From: Bog-159 sp049511415
GTDB taxonomy: Bacteria > Acidobacteriota > Terriglobia > Bryobacterales > Bryobacteraceae
NCBI GenBank assembly: GCA_049511415.1
Contig: JBEKYC010000026.1
Location: 1-64,000 of the forward strand
Length of the DNA: 64,000 nucleotides
Reading direction: 5' to 3'
Part shown: positions 1 to 8,498 of the stretch, one piece after another
How positions within the stretch are numbered: the stretch's first letter is position 1
Layout: every line of letters starts with the position of its first letter
The notes under the pieces: model-generated
Database searches by the model: none
Told to the model about the DNA's origin: nothing
What the model saw: the letters and a program-made list of their open reading frames with translations, nothing else
Program-made: the position numbers and the translations under genes

Positions 1-50
1 ATCTCGGTAATCTCGTAGTCGGGCAGTCCCAACACCATCTCTGAATGCAT
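1..50 (-). CDS. N-terminus of a possible transposase (partial, runs off the window)
   Basis: Only 16 codons are visible, from an ATG at 50-48 to the left edge. The peptide begins MHSEMVLGLPDYEITEI. Short N-termini of the type 'LLGLPxxxVTEVE' are familiar from ISL3-family transposases, so that is my guess. A GGGAG stretch lies about ten bases upstream of the ATG and could be the ribosome binding site. The neighbouring pseudogene would fit a mobile-element scar. With so few residues any assignment is weak. Confidence 0.25.
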   Translation of the reverse strand, partial: MHSEMVLGLPDYEITE

Positions 51-224
51 AAAACATTTCTCCCAAGTTTGTTTTAGCACTCAAAGATTCGGGGGGCTGC
101 CCCCATCTTTGATGTAGAGCCAGGGCTCTCTTCACGGTTGCTGCGGTTCCGCCGGACATACATTTGGACTCGACCCGGTTCCGTAGCGCGAAATACAAGC
201 TCGCCGAAATCATCCGGGAAGGCT

Positions 225-798
225 TTACCCTATTAGGTTCTGCCCGTGATAGGCGATGCGTGCCTCCTTCTGTCGACAGCAGACTGTCGAACCCCAGCGC
301 CTTCGTCTACGCGAAGGTCCCTGTATATTGTCCACGCCTTTAAATACTTCTGAACCTCGTACGGAAGCTTTTCGGACCAGAGTGCTGAGATTGCCGAGAG
401 CGCTGACTCCGTTTCGGGAAGACTCGTTGGGAAAGTGCGCAACAGTCTTCTCGCCCTCCAGGATTTCCATCTCACCTTCACGCCGGATGACGAACTTAAT
501 ATCTGGCGCGCCAACCTTTATCGAATCCCAACGTTCGGAAACGAGTCGATAATTCGCAGTTTGGGACACCGGCACAATTCGGAATGGATACATACACGTG
601 GGTTCACCGGTGTCGACCTCGAACTCCATCTGCTCCGCCAATCCGCTCCACAAGAGACGCGGAAAGCCTCCCTTGCTCAAACTCTAGGGCGCGTAGGAGA
701 TTCGATTTGCCTGAGCTATCCGGACCAATGAGAACTTTCAGACGCCCCGGTTCTCAATGAAAGCTGGGAAGCCGGATCTTTAGCGACTCAACGTACAT
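225..798 (-). pseudogene. Decayed AAA-family ATPase (RecF/AAA_21-like), N-terminal part
   Basis: Read from an ATG at 798-796, the frame begins MYVESLKIRLPSFH and hits a TGA at 756-754. It then continues in the same frame into an intact Walker A motif, GPDSSGKSN, at 726-700. Soon after, homology moves to another frame (LSKGGFPRLLWSGLAEQ, near 690). It moves again near 415-440 to a frame reading LKAWTIYRDLRVDEG, typical of the 'xxxWxFYRDFRxD' segment of AAA_21 ATPases, and returns to the first frame near 250 (YHGQNLIG, like the family's 'DGxNLAxVL'). One nonsense codon and about three frameshifts, plus the absence of any Walker B region, make this a dead gene. The intact protein would have had roughly 370-400 residues. 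It lies 14 bases downstream of boxB. Confidence 0.7.
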
Positions 799-812
799 GC
801 CGCTATTGTGCG

Positions 813-2198
813 CTACTGCTCCCGGCGCACGTACTCAAACTCAAACGGCTGGTCGTTGATCCCGTGCGTCGGTTTCGAGATCCAATGGGCAATCTGGCCG
901 GGCTGCAGCACGCCCACCATCAAATTGCCCACGTAGGCGAAGTCTTTGTCGCCGGGCAGGAACTCGTCGCGGCGTTCGCTCCACTGCTCGTTGGTGAGGC
1001 GGCGGCCCAGGGGGTCGAAGCGGCCCGCCGCGTAGGCGCCGATGTGACGATGGAAGCGGCGATCGGGCAGACGCAGGCGGTATTGAATTTCGTGCTCCTC
1101 GATCACGCGGTTCCAGCGGTCCAGGCACTTCTCGCAATCCTCGATATACGAATCGCGCACCACTTCGTTCATGGCGTTGCGCATGGGGATCTGGTCGCCG
1201 CCCACTGCGTAGACGCCTTCGAGCGCCAGGTGATCCGGATACTTGCGCTCCATCGGGCGACCTTTCATACCCGAGCTGAAAAAGCTCGCCGCATTACTCG
1301 ACACTTCGCCGCCGAAAAGATCCAAGCTCAGGCTGAACCAAAGGTTGATGTATTTCTGCACCGTCGGCAGATCCACCGCACCCTGGCGGCGTACATCGTC
1401 GTCGCCGGTTTCGCGCATTAGTTCGCAGGCGCGCCGCACGACCCGCCGCACTCCGGATTCTCCCACGAACATGTGATGCGCCTCCTCGGTGAGCATGAAA
1501 CGCGTGGTGCGCGAGAGCGGATCGAAAGCGCTTTCGGCCAGCGCCAGCAACTGGTACTTGCCGTCGCGGTCGGTAAAGGTGGTGAACATGTAGAACGACA
1601 GCCAGTCTTCGATCGGTTCGTTGAAGGCTTCCAGGATGCGCGGTTTGTCGCTAGATCCGCTGCGCCGCTCGAGCAACTCTTCGCTCTCCTCGCGGCCGTC
1701 GCGCCCGAAATGGGAATGCAACAGGTAGACCATGGCCCAAAGGTGCCGGCCTTCCTCCACGTTCACCTGGAACAGATTGCGCAAATCGTAATTGCTGGGC
1801 GCAGACTGGCCCAGCAGGCGCTGCTGCTCGACGCTGGCCGGCTCGGTATCGCCCTGCGTAACGATCAGCCGGCGCAGCATGTTGCGATATTCGCCGGGCA
1901 CTTCCTGCCACACAGGCAAGCCCAGATGATCGCCGAAGCCCACACGCCGGTCGTGCTCCGGCGGCGCCAGAAAAATGCCCCAGCGGTAATCGGGCATCTT
2001 GACATAATCGAAATGCGCCCAACCACCCGGCTCGACGGAAGTGGCCGTGCGCAGATACACGTCGTCGGCCTGAAATCCCTCGGGGCCCATGTCGCTCCAC
2101 CACTGCATATAATTGGGGAGCCAATGCTCCAGCGCGCGCAGGAGGCGCTTGTCGTTCGATAGGTTGACGTTGTTCGGAATGCGTTCGTAGAGGGACAT
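813..2198 (-). CDS. boxB: Benzoyl-CoA 2,3-epoxidase, oxygenase subunit BoxB
   Basis: Predicted to be the di-iron oxygenase that epoxidises benzoyl-CoA to 2,3-epoxybenzoyl-CoA with electrons from the reductase BoxA, in the cytoplasmic Box pathway for aerobic aromatic degradation. The 461-residue length matches BoxB (about 470). The carboxylate and histidine ligands I recall for the Azoarcus enzyme all align with a one-residue offset: Glu119, Glu149-x-x-His152 (EGRH), Asp210 and Glu239-x-x-His242 (EAHH). The start codon directly follows the boxC stop with no spacer, so the two are surely co-transcribed. No boxA or benzoate-CoA ligase lies in the window. The downstream neighbour is an unrelated pseudogene. 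Confidence 0.93.
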   Translation of the reverse strand: MSLYERIPNNVNLSNDKRLLRALEHWLPNYMQWWSDMGPEGFQADDVYLRTATSVEPGGWAHFDYVKMPDYRWGIFLAPPEHDRRVGFGDHLGLPVWQEVPGEYRNMLRRLIVTQGDTEPASVEQQRLLGQSAPSNYDLRNLFQVNVEEGRHLWAMVYLLHSHFGRDGREESEELLERRSGSSDKPRILEAFNEPIEDWLSFYMFTTFTDRDGKYQLLALAESAFDPLSRTTRFMLTEEAHHMFVGESGVRRVVRRACELMRETGDDDVRRQGAVDLPTVQKYINLWFSLSLDLFGGEVSSNAASFFSSGMKGRPMERKYPDHLALEGVYAVGGDQIPMRNAMNEVVRDSYIEDCEKCLDRWNRVIEEHEIQYRLRLPDRRFHRHIGAYAAGRFDPLGRRLTNEQWSERRDEFLPGDKDFAYVGNLMVGVLQPGQIAHWISKPTHGINDQPFEFEYVRREQ

Positions 2199-3839
2199 CT
2201 AAGTCCTCCGCCAGTTGAATTGCGGGCGTTCGGGTTTGCCGTAGAGTGTGAGCGCGCCGCGTTCGCCAGTGGCATTGGGGCGCGAGAAAATCCAGTTCTG
2301 CCAGGCCGAAAGCCGTCCGAAGATCTTGCTGTCCGCATTCTCGGCGCCCGCGAAACGCAGGTTGGCTTCCATGCCGGTGAGAGCGTCGGGCGACAGGCTG
2401 GCGCGCTCCTCGATGGCCACGCGCAGTTCGTCTTCCCAATCAATCTCGTCGACGGCGGCAGTTACCAGTCCGGCTTCTTCGGCGGCTTCCGTGTCCAAAG
2501 GCTCCGATTCCGCCGCGATCTCTTCGGCGTGCGCGGGATCGGCCAGGAAGCGGGCTTGCAGTCGCGAGAGGCCGTGCGTCATAGGCAGCCGTCCACCGTT
2601 GAGTGGCGAACTGGCCATACGCACGGCGCCGGCCGCATCGCGCAACATATAAATGCGGTCGGCGGCCAGTGCGATTTCGAGGAGGCTACCGGCGAAGCAG
2701 GAGCCTTCGTCAACGACGGCGAACAGGCTGCGTGCTGTCAGATCCAGGCGGCGGAGGGTGCGGGCCATCAACAGCAGGGTTTCGTTCGCGAGCCAATCCG
2801 CGCGGTTATGATAGAGCCTGCCATCGGCTTGGCGGACCGCCTCCAGATCGCCGCGTGTTTTCAGGATCAGCAGGCCGATTTCGTCATAGTTGAGGCGCAG
2901 GCGCAACAGGGCATCGTCCAATTCGCGAAAGGCTCGCAGCGGGTCGTAATCGGCGCCGGCTTCGACCGTCAACTCGGCGGTGCGCTTGTCGCGGTTGAGT
3001 TTCAGATCGACGTGCCGATAGCGCACGGCATCCGCGGTGACGTCCGGATCGAGCGCTTCAAGTACGATACCCGGCCCTTTCGGCTGCGTCTCCTTCGCTG
3101 CCAGCGTCAGTGCCCGCTCGCGCACGGCATCCTGAAAATGGCTTTTCGGAAACAGCCCATCGACCAGGCGCCATTCCACGGCGCGCTTGCCTTTGACGCC
3201 TTCGGCGAGGGTGGCGAAAACGTCGGCCAGATCGCGGCGCACTTTGCGCTTGTCGACCACGCGAGTGAGACCGCCGGTCCCGGGCAGCACGCCGAGCAGC
3301 GGCACTTCCGGCAGGCTGACGGCGGAGTTGCCGTCGTCAACCAGGTAAATCTCTTCGCAGGCCAGCGCCAGTTCGTAGCCGCCGCCGGCCGTGGTGCCGT
3401 TGCAGGCGGCGATGTAATGCTGGCCGCTGTGCGCGGAGGCGTCCTCGATGGCGAGGCGCGTTTCGTTGGTGTACTTACAGAAGTTGACCTTGAAGGCATG
3501 CGCGGAGGTCGCCAGCATGTGAATATTGGCGCCGGCGCAGAAAACGCGATCGAGGCCGCCGGTGATGATCACCGCGCGCACTTCGGGATGCTCGAAGCGC
3601 AGGCGCGTTACGGCGTCGGCGAGTTCGATATCCACACCGAGATCGTAGGAATTCAGCTTGAGCTTATAGCCAGGAACTACGGGCGATTCTTCGTCGACGG
3701 CGAGCGTCAGCGTGGCCAGCGGCGGCTCGATGGCGAGACGCCAGTGGCGGTATTGCGAAGGATTTGTCTCGAGTGCGTACCCAGCGGAGCGGCTTGGCCC
3801 CATATGTCTCCATTCTACCCGGTCACGCGGCTTGCTCAC
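2199..3839 (-). CDS. boxC: 2,3-epoxybenzoyl-CoA dihydrolase BoxC
   Basis: Expected to open the epoxide ring of 2,3-epoxybenzoyl-CoA, releasing formate and yielding 3,4-dehydroadipyl-CoA semialdehyde. The 546 residues contain two crotonase-fold halves. The first carries the oxyanion-hole-like stretches VFCAGANI and CNGTTAGGGYELALACE near residues 115-165, and the second is a more divergent enoyl-hydratase-like half after about residue 270. This two-domain layout is specific to BoxC. The annotated start gives 12 extra residues. An ATG at 3803 (MGPSRSAGYALE) is an equally good start. A perfect 16-bp palindrome lies just upstream (3856-3871). First gene of the boxCB operon. Confidence 0.92.
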   Translation of the reverse strand: MSKPRDRVEWRHMGPSRSAGYALETNPSQYRHWRLAIEPPLATLTLAVDEESPVVPGYKLKLNSYDLGVDIELADAVTRLRFEHPEVRAVIITGGLDRVFCAGANIHMLATSAHAFKVNFCKYTNETRLAIEDASAHSGQHYIAACNGTTAGGGYELALACEEIYLVDDGNSAVSLPEVPLLGVLPGTGGLTRVVDKRKVRRDLADVFATLAEGVKGKRAVEWRLVDGLFPKSHFQDAVRERALTLAAKETQPKGPGIVLEALDPDVTADAVRYRHVDLKLNRDKRTAELTVEAGADYDPLRAFRELDDALLRLRLNYDEIGLLILKTRGDLEAVRQADGRLYHNRADWLANETLLLMARTLRRLDLTARSLFAVVDEGSCFAGSLLEIALAADRIYMLRDAAGAVRMASSPLNGGRLPMTHGLSRLQARFLADPAHAEEIAAESEPLDTEAAEEAGLVTAAVDEIDWEDELRVAIEERASLSPDALTGMEANLRFAGAENADSKIFGRLSAWQNWIFSRPNATGERGALTLYGKPERPQFNWRRT

Positions 3840-3855
3840 GTCCGTGAGTTACGAT

Positions 3856-3871
3856 ACAGTCTTAAGACTGT
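3856..3871. promoter_or_regulatory. Perfect 16-bp palindrome, candidate operator
   Basis: The sequence ACAGTCTTAAGACTGT is its own reverse complement over all 16 bases. It lies 16 bases upstream of the first boxC start codon and 49 bases upstream of the zinc-ribbon gene at 3921, in the divergent intergenic region. A symmetric site between divergent genes is what a dimeric repressor would bind, but I see no regulator gene nearby and cannot name the protein. Confidence 0.4.
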
Positions 3872-3920
3872 GGCTCGCGGGCCGAAAGGGTTCTTTGGAA
3901 TCGAGAGGAGAATACGCCGG

Positions 3921-4289
3921 ATGAGCAAAGGTCAAACGCTTAGGTGGACGTTGACAAGCCTCCTGTGGCTGAGTCCTACACTGTGGGCTCAGAGGGAGCC
4001 GAATCCGGCTGCTGGAGCCGCGGGGTGCGCCCTGTGCGGGTCGTTGATATTCATTCCCATCGCTCTGATCGTGCTGAACATCGCGCTGCTCGTCTGGGTA
4101 GCGCGTGACGCGAAAGCCAGGGGAATGGACAGCGCGGTGATTTGGATGATATTGGTGATGTTCACCAGCGTACTCGGGCTGGTTATCTATATCTTCTCGC
4201 GTCCTCAGGGCAATATGATCCGCTGCCCTAGCTGCAACAACCAGAGGCTTCAAGCAAGCGCGAAATGTCCACATTGCGGCAACGCCTGA
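3921..4289 (+). CDS. Small membrane protein with C-terminal zinc ribbon
   Basis: A 122-residue protein. Its N-terminus has a signal-peptide-like hydrophobic stretch ending near LWAQ, followed by two membrane segments (about residues 36-55 and 70-90) separated by a basic loop. The cytoplasmic tail has the zinc-ribbon pattern CPSCNNQ...CPHCGNA. The middle resembles the short PLDc_N-type membrane hairpin found in many small bacterial proteins. The start at 3921 is supported by a GAGAGGAG ribosome binding site about nine bases upstream; the frame is open much further upstream, but that part is antisense to boxC. The last 25 bases overlap yidD, so the two are probably translated together. Function unknown. 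Confidence 0.75.
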   Translation: MSKGQTLRWTLTSLLWLSPTLWAQREPNPAAGAAGCALCGSLIFIPIALIVLNIALLVWVARDAKARGMDSAVIWMILVMFTSVLGLVIYIFSRPQGNMIRCPSCNNQRLQASAKCPHCGNA

Positions 4290-4594
4290 AGCGGCCGGAA
4301 ATCTACCTTGCGCCGGTGGTGCTACTATACGCTCTGGCTGCGGCGGACTCATTCCGCCAGCCGAGTAAGCAGACTACCAGTCGCGTCTATCTGGCCGCCG
4401 TGCACGGCTATCAACTTTACGGACGACCATGGCTGCAACCATACATCCGGTGCCGCTACCGGCCGACTTGTTCGGAGTACTCGGCGCAAGCCGTGCGGAA
4501 ATGGGGCATTCGGCACGGCTTGGCTTTGACCGCCAAGCGGCTCCTATCGTGCAAGTCCGCAGTTCCGCTGGGCACGCCCGATCCCGTGCCTTGA
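4265..4594 (+). CDS. yidD: Membrane protein insertion efficiency factor YidD
   Basis: YidD is a small membrane-associated protein that assists YidC/Sec insertion of inner-membrane proteins. The hallmark core is present: YLAAVHGYQLYG, then IRCRYRPTCSEYSAQAV and a final GTPDPVP-type ending. The core is preceded by a hydrophobic N-terminal segment (about residues 14-27). At 109 residues it is longer than the usual 70-90. It overlaps the upstream zinc-ribbon gene by 25 bases. yidD normally sits in the rpmH-rnpA-yidD-yidC cluster near the origin; none of those partners is here. Confidence 0.88.
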   Translation: MSTLRQRLKRPEIYLAPVVLLYALAAADSFRQPSKQTTSRVYLAAVHGYQLYGRPWLQPYIRCRYRPTCSEYSAQAVRKWGIRHGLALTAKRLLSCKSAVPLGTPDPVP

Positions 4595-4610
4595 GTGGTA
4601 TAGGCCGGGA

Positions 4611-5906
4611 TCACTTCATAATAGGCGGCGGCTCGGCGACTTTCTTCCGCCGCGGGGCGCGCTTCTTTGGCGGCGCTTCGTTGCCGGGATCGGTCTTGCG
4701 CGTACCGCGCCGGCGCGGCTCGGGCTGCAGAATCTCGGCCGCGGTGGGCTGTCCGGCCACGATCGGTTGCGGCTCCTCGACTTCCTCTTCGACGGCCGGT
4801 TCCGGCGGCGGCTCGGGCGGGGCCGGCGGATGGAACTCCGGACCCAGGTAAACCAACAGTCCCTTTTCTTCATCCGGATTGATACGCACCACCAATTTGT
4901 CCTGGGCGTAGTTCAACAGTTCGCTGAACTCCTGGAAGCCGTACTGCTTCCAGTCGTAATCGGGATGCTCTTGCTTCACCCACTCGGCCAGCCCGTCGGC
5001 TACCACACCCTCGTCGACTTCCATGCGATGAGTTTCCAGCACGTCGCGCAACACGGGCAGCGCCGCTTCCGGCCGCACCGACGATTTTTCCGGACCCACC
5101 GTCCCGATGCGCTTGATCATGTAGCGGCCTTCGCCGCCGGTGACGTGCACGTAGTTGGCTTTTTGCAGCTTCTCCACGAAATCCGTGAACGAACTGGATC
5201 CGTACGCTTTCTCACTGAACGCGGAATCGAGCTGCAGCATGGTAGATTTCAGCAACCCAAGCTGCGGACGCACACCCCGGCGCTCCAAGGCCTGCAGGGC
5301 ACGCTCCACCAGCGGCATGGCCTGCGCCAGATCGAGCGGGGCAGGGCGTTTATGCGGCGGCTGATTGCGCGGTTGCTGCTGTTGGGGTCCGCCACCCTGA
5401 TGCATGGGCCGCGGTTGTGGCGGCGCCGCGGGTTTCGGCTCATCCAGCAGCGACTCGTAGCTGATGAACTCATGACAGTTCTTTTGCAGGATCGTACTGG
5501 TGAAGGCTTTGCCCCCCAGCACGAACACGCGCTTATCGTATTGTTTCAACTTGTTCAAGAGGGCGATGAAATCGCTGTCCCCGCTGACGATGGCGAACGC
5601 ATTAATGTGATCGTGCGTGAACGCCATTTCCAGTGCATCCAGCGCCAGGTTGATGTCAGCGCCGTTCTTATCGCCGCGCGGAGACGGATCGCGCTGTACC
5701 ATTTGTACAGCGTGTTCGGTCATGGCGCGGGTGGCGGCTTCTTGCCGTCCCCAGTTCGCATAAGCGATACAGGTGACGATTTCACCGCGCTCCTTCAGCG
5801 AATCCAGTACGGCGGCCACGTCAAACTCCCGATGCAAGGTGGATTTGACGCCGATTTCGATGTTATCAAAGTCGATGAACACGGCCAGTTTTAGTTTTTC
5901 TTCCAT
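4611..5906 (-). CDS. NYN-domain protein with two OST-HTH/LOTUS domains
   Basis: A 431-residue protein. Residues 1-150 form a NYN (PIN-like, LabA/DUF88) nuclease fold with acidic motifs FIDFDNIE, a GADINLALDAL stretch and the SGDSDF motif, all usual catalytic or metal-binding positions. After a proline/glutamine-rich linker (about 158-190) come two winged-helix OST-HTH/LOTUS domains at about 192-268 and 280-360. A Pro/Glu-rich and then strongly basic tail ends the protein. NYN-LOTUS proteins are thought to bind and process RNA; the exact substrate is unknown in bacteria. It converges on yidD with a 16-base gap, and no operon partner is evident. Confidence 0.85.
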   Translation of the reverse strand: MEEKLKLAVFIDFDNIEIGVKSTLHREFDVAAVLDSLKERGEIVTCIAYANWGRQEAATRAMTEHAVQMVQRDPSPRGDKNGADINLALDALEMAFTHDHINAFAIVSGDSDFIALLNKLKQYDKRVFVLGGKAFTSTILQKNCHEFISYESLLDEPKPAAPPQPRPMHQGGGPQQQQPRNQPPHKRPAPLDLAQAMPLVERALQALERRGVRPQLGLLKSTMLQLDSAFSEKAYGSSSFTDFVEKLQKANYVHVTGGEGRYMIKRIGTVGPEKSSVRPEAALPVLRDVLETHRMEVDEGVVADGLAEWVKQEHPDYDWKQYGFQEFSELLNYAQDKLVVRINPDEEKGLLVYLGPEFHPPAPPEPPPEPAVEEEVEEPQPIVAGQPTAAEILQPEPRRRGTRKTDPGNEAPPKKRAPRRKKVAEPPPIMK

Positions 5907-6099
5907 TTAACTTCCTTTTGAGGCGCTCGACTCCAGCTTCGCCGGGGGGCGAATCGCGCAGCTTCCACGCACCCTGCGTAGTGCTGCGACGTCGTTCTTG
6001 CGGCTCGTAGCCGCGCCGCCGGAAAACCAAACCGTTTCTCGAGGCGGGGCAGCCTCTACAAGTTTATCCTAAAGCAGGCAACCGTGCGTGGGCCACTGT

Positions 6100-7011
6100 T
6101 TAGGGCTTCGGCGGAGCGCCAGCCAAGCCCTCGCGCACATGTTGATCTGCCTGTTGCTGCTTTTCAATGGCCTGTTTCTGCAGAGCGTATTCGCGCGCGG
6201 CATCCTGCTTGCGTCCGGTCCGGCTGTAGGCTGTGGCCAACTCATAATGCGCCATGGGACTGGCGGGCTCGAGTTTCACCGCGGTTTCGAGCGGAGGAAT
6301 AGCTTCCGCCACGCGGCCGCCCGCCAGCAGCGTGCGTCCCAGTCCGAGGAAAGCGTCCGCAAAGCCGGCATCCAGTTTGGACGCGCGGCTGAAATGATCG
6401 ATGGCTGCGTCTTCCTGGCCGTCCCGGCGAGCCAGTTCGCCGAGCACGTATTCGGCGCCGGCATTTCGCGGATCAATCTTGAGTTCTTCTTCAAATTCGC
6501 GGCGCGCATCGGCGGTGGTTGTAGCCGACTGTGGACTGGAGAGCAGCAGCCGACCAATTCGATAGTGAATTCCCGGCACTTGCGGGCTACGCTTCAACAC
6601 CTCGCGATATTCGCCTTCCGCTTCGCTCCATTTGCCCTGCGTCTCAAGAGCCTCCGCATTGAGTTCATGGACCTGATACGAGGCGGGCGCGGAAGCGATC
6701 AATCTCTGGGAAGCGTGCAGGGATAGATCGGAGAAAATATGCACGGAGAGATACAAAACTTCCGGGTCGTCGGGAAATCGCTTGTTCAGGTCGTTCAAAA
6801 AGTCGAGGGCCGTTTCCGTCTCGTTGAGCGTCATCCCGCAACGGACGCCATCCAGAGCGGTGCGCTTGCGTGCTTCGGGGTCTGGCGCTTTAGCCAAATT
6901 GGCCTTCAGTAAGGGAACCGCCTGCCGGCAATGTCCGGACTCCGCCAACTGTTCGGCCGTCTGGGCTAACGCGAGGGACGCCATCAGCACGCCCATGATC
7001 AGGAATTTCAT
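6100..7011 (-). CDS. Secreted tetratricopeptide-repeat protein
   Basis: A 303-residue protein that starts MKFLIMGVLMASLALAQ, a clear signal peptide. The longer open frame upstream overlaps the preceding oxidoreductase and is not needed. The body is a run of TPR units, best seen in GKWSEAEGEYREVLKRSP, DGQEDAAIDHFSRASKLD and GRVAEAIPPLETAVKLEP, ending in a Gln/Lys-rich helix. TPR scaffolds mediate protein-protein contacts, so no reaction is implied. It is downstream of, and 23 bases from, the Gfo/Idh/MocA gene and probably shares its transcript. Confidence 0.8.
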   Translation of the reverse strand: MKFLIMGVLMASLALAQTAEQLAESGHCRQAVPLLKANLAKAPDPEARKRTALDGVRCGMTLNETETALDFLNDLNKRFPDDPEVLYLSVHIFSDLSLHASQRLIASAPASYQVHELNAEALETQGKWSEAEGEYREVLKRSPQVPGIHYRIGRLLLSSPQSATTTADARREFEEELKIDPRNAGAEYVLGELARRDGQEDAAIDHFSRASKLDAGFADAFLGLGRTLLAGGRVAEAIPPLETAVKLEPASPMAHYELATAYSRTGRKQDAAREYALQKQAIEKQQQADQHVREGLAGAPPKP

Positions 7012-7034
7012 CGGGTTTTTGTCCACGCCTCGGG

Positions 7035-8381
7035 CTAAGATTTCAGAGTCATTGTCTCCGCATCCCAAAAACAAACGCGCTGTTCGAAGTAGCTGACATT
7101 GGACAGCAGCGCCGGACCGGCGGCGCGGAATCCAAAGGTGGGATCCTCCACCACATTCTTACGGCTGCGCACGGCAGCGATGAAGTTGCGATGGTGATCC
7201 AGATGATCGCTATAGCCCCGCGGCGCCTGGTACTTGTCGTCTTTCAATGGCCGCATGCTGTCGGCATTTGGAGTCTGCGGCGGATATTTGGCGCGGTAGT
7301 CCTTCAGAAAGGCTTCCTGAGTGGCTTTGGGGAACGTATCGATGGTGTAGCCCGGCTCTGTCTCGCGAGGCGTGCGAGCAATGGAGACGCCGCCACCGAT
7401 GGTTAGGATACCCTCCGATCCCACGAAACGGAAGCCGGAACTTTCGCCGGCGCCCGAAACGAAATTCACGCGCAAGGCCAGATTGAATGCCGGGTGGCTG
7501 TCGGTGGCGGGGTAATCGTAGAGCCCCAGAAACACATCCGGGACATCGCGCCCGTCTTTCCAGTAGCGCAGTCCGCCGGTGGCAAAGACGCGCGTGGGAC
7601 CGATGGCGCCGGTCACGAAATGCATGCCGCTGAACAGGTGCACAAACAGATCGCCGGCCACGCCCGTGCCGTAGTCGCGATAGTTGCGCCAGCGGAACAG
7701 ACGCACCGGCTCGAAAGGCACTTTGGGCGCACGCCCCAGGAAGCGATCCCAATCGATGTTCTCTGGTGTGGCATCCGGGGGAATGGAGTACTGCCATGCG
7801 CCGATCGCATCGTTGCGATCCCACCACGCTTCCACCATATTCAATTCGCCGATGGCGCCGGCTTTCATCAACTCCTGCGCCTTCTTATAAACGATGGAGC
7901 TGACACGCTGGCTGCCCACCTGCATGATGCGCCCGGTCTTCTTTTGGGTCTCCACCACGTCGCGGCCATCCTCGACGCGCTGCACCATGGGTTTTTCGCA
8001 ATAGACATCTTTGCCGGCGTTCATGGCGTCGATGGAGATTTTGGCGTGCCAGTGGTCCGGTGTGGCGATCAGCACCGCGTCGATATCGGGCTTCGCCAGC
8101 ACTTCGCGATAATCGCGAGTAGTGAAGATCTGGCTTCCCCATCGCTCCTTGGCGCGGATCAGCCGGCCCTGGTAAATATCGGAGACCGCTACCAGTTCGA
8201 CGCCCGGGATCTGCTGCGACGATTCCGCGTCGCCGGAGCCCATGCCGCCCGCGCCGATGAGGGCTACGCGAATACGGTCGTTGGGCGAAATCTTTTTCCC
8301 GGTATCGTCCTGCGCGGCCAAGCCGGAAGCGGCCAAGCCCGCGAAAGTGGAGGCTTGTAGAAAATGACGTCTGGTGGGCAT
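7035..8381 (-). CDS. Tat-exported Gfo/Idh/MocA-family oxidoreductase
   Basis: Predicted NAD(P)-dependent sugar or polyol oxidoreductase acting outside the cytoplasmic membrane. The N-terminus TRRHFLQASTFAGLAASG is a twin-arginine signal. The Rossmann motif is VALIGAGGMGSG near residue 40, followed by the family's PDHWHAKI and EKPM signature (about 105-135), where the lysine is catalytic. The C-terminal half is the usual substrate domain. At 448 residues the size fits the large Tat-type group common in Acidobacteriota and Planctomycetota, where substrates are mostly unassigned. The sugar kinase gene 117 bases upstream suggests a shared role in sugar or amino-sugar use. Confidence 0.88.
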   Translation of the reverse strand: MPTRRHFLQASTFAGLAASGLAAQDDTGKKISPNDRIRVALIGAGGMGSGDAESSQQIPGVELVAVSDIYQGRLIRAKERWGSQIFTTRDYREVLAKPDIDAVLIATPDHWHAKISIDAMNAGKDVYCEKPMVQRVEDGRDVVETQKKTGRIMQVGSQRVSSIVYKKAQELMKAGAIGELNMVEAWWDRNDAIGAWQYSIPPDATPENIDWDRFLGRAPKVPFEPVRLFRWRNYRDYGTGVAGDLFVHLFSGMHFVTGAIGPTRVFATGGLRYWKDGRDVPDVFLGLYDYPATDSHPAFNLALRVNFVSGAGESSGFRFVGSEGILTIGGGVSIARTPRETEPGYTIDTFPKATQEAFLKDYRAKYPPQTPNADSMRPLKDDKYQAPRGYSDHLDHHRNFIAAVRSRKNVVEDPTFGFRAAGPALLSNVSYFEQRVCFWDAETMTLKS

Positions 8382-8498
8382 ACGATTTCCTGAGTATTGA
8401 TTTCAAAATACCAGAATGCGGGTTTGGGATTGGGGGTGGTCCGCGCCCGAAGTTCGATTGCGGCTGCTGTCGCGCAGTAGCACGCGGGCCGCGCACAA

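Noticed and set aside
2220..3920. A long plus-strand open frame antisense to boxC
   Set aside because: It mirrors the codon pattern of boxC, has no family resemblance, and only its last 122 codons (from 3921) look like a real protein.
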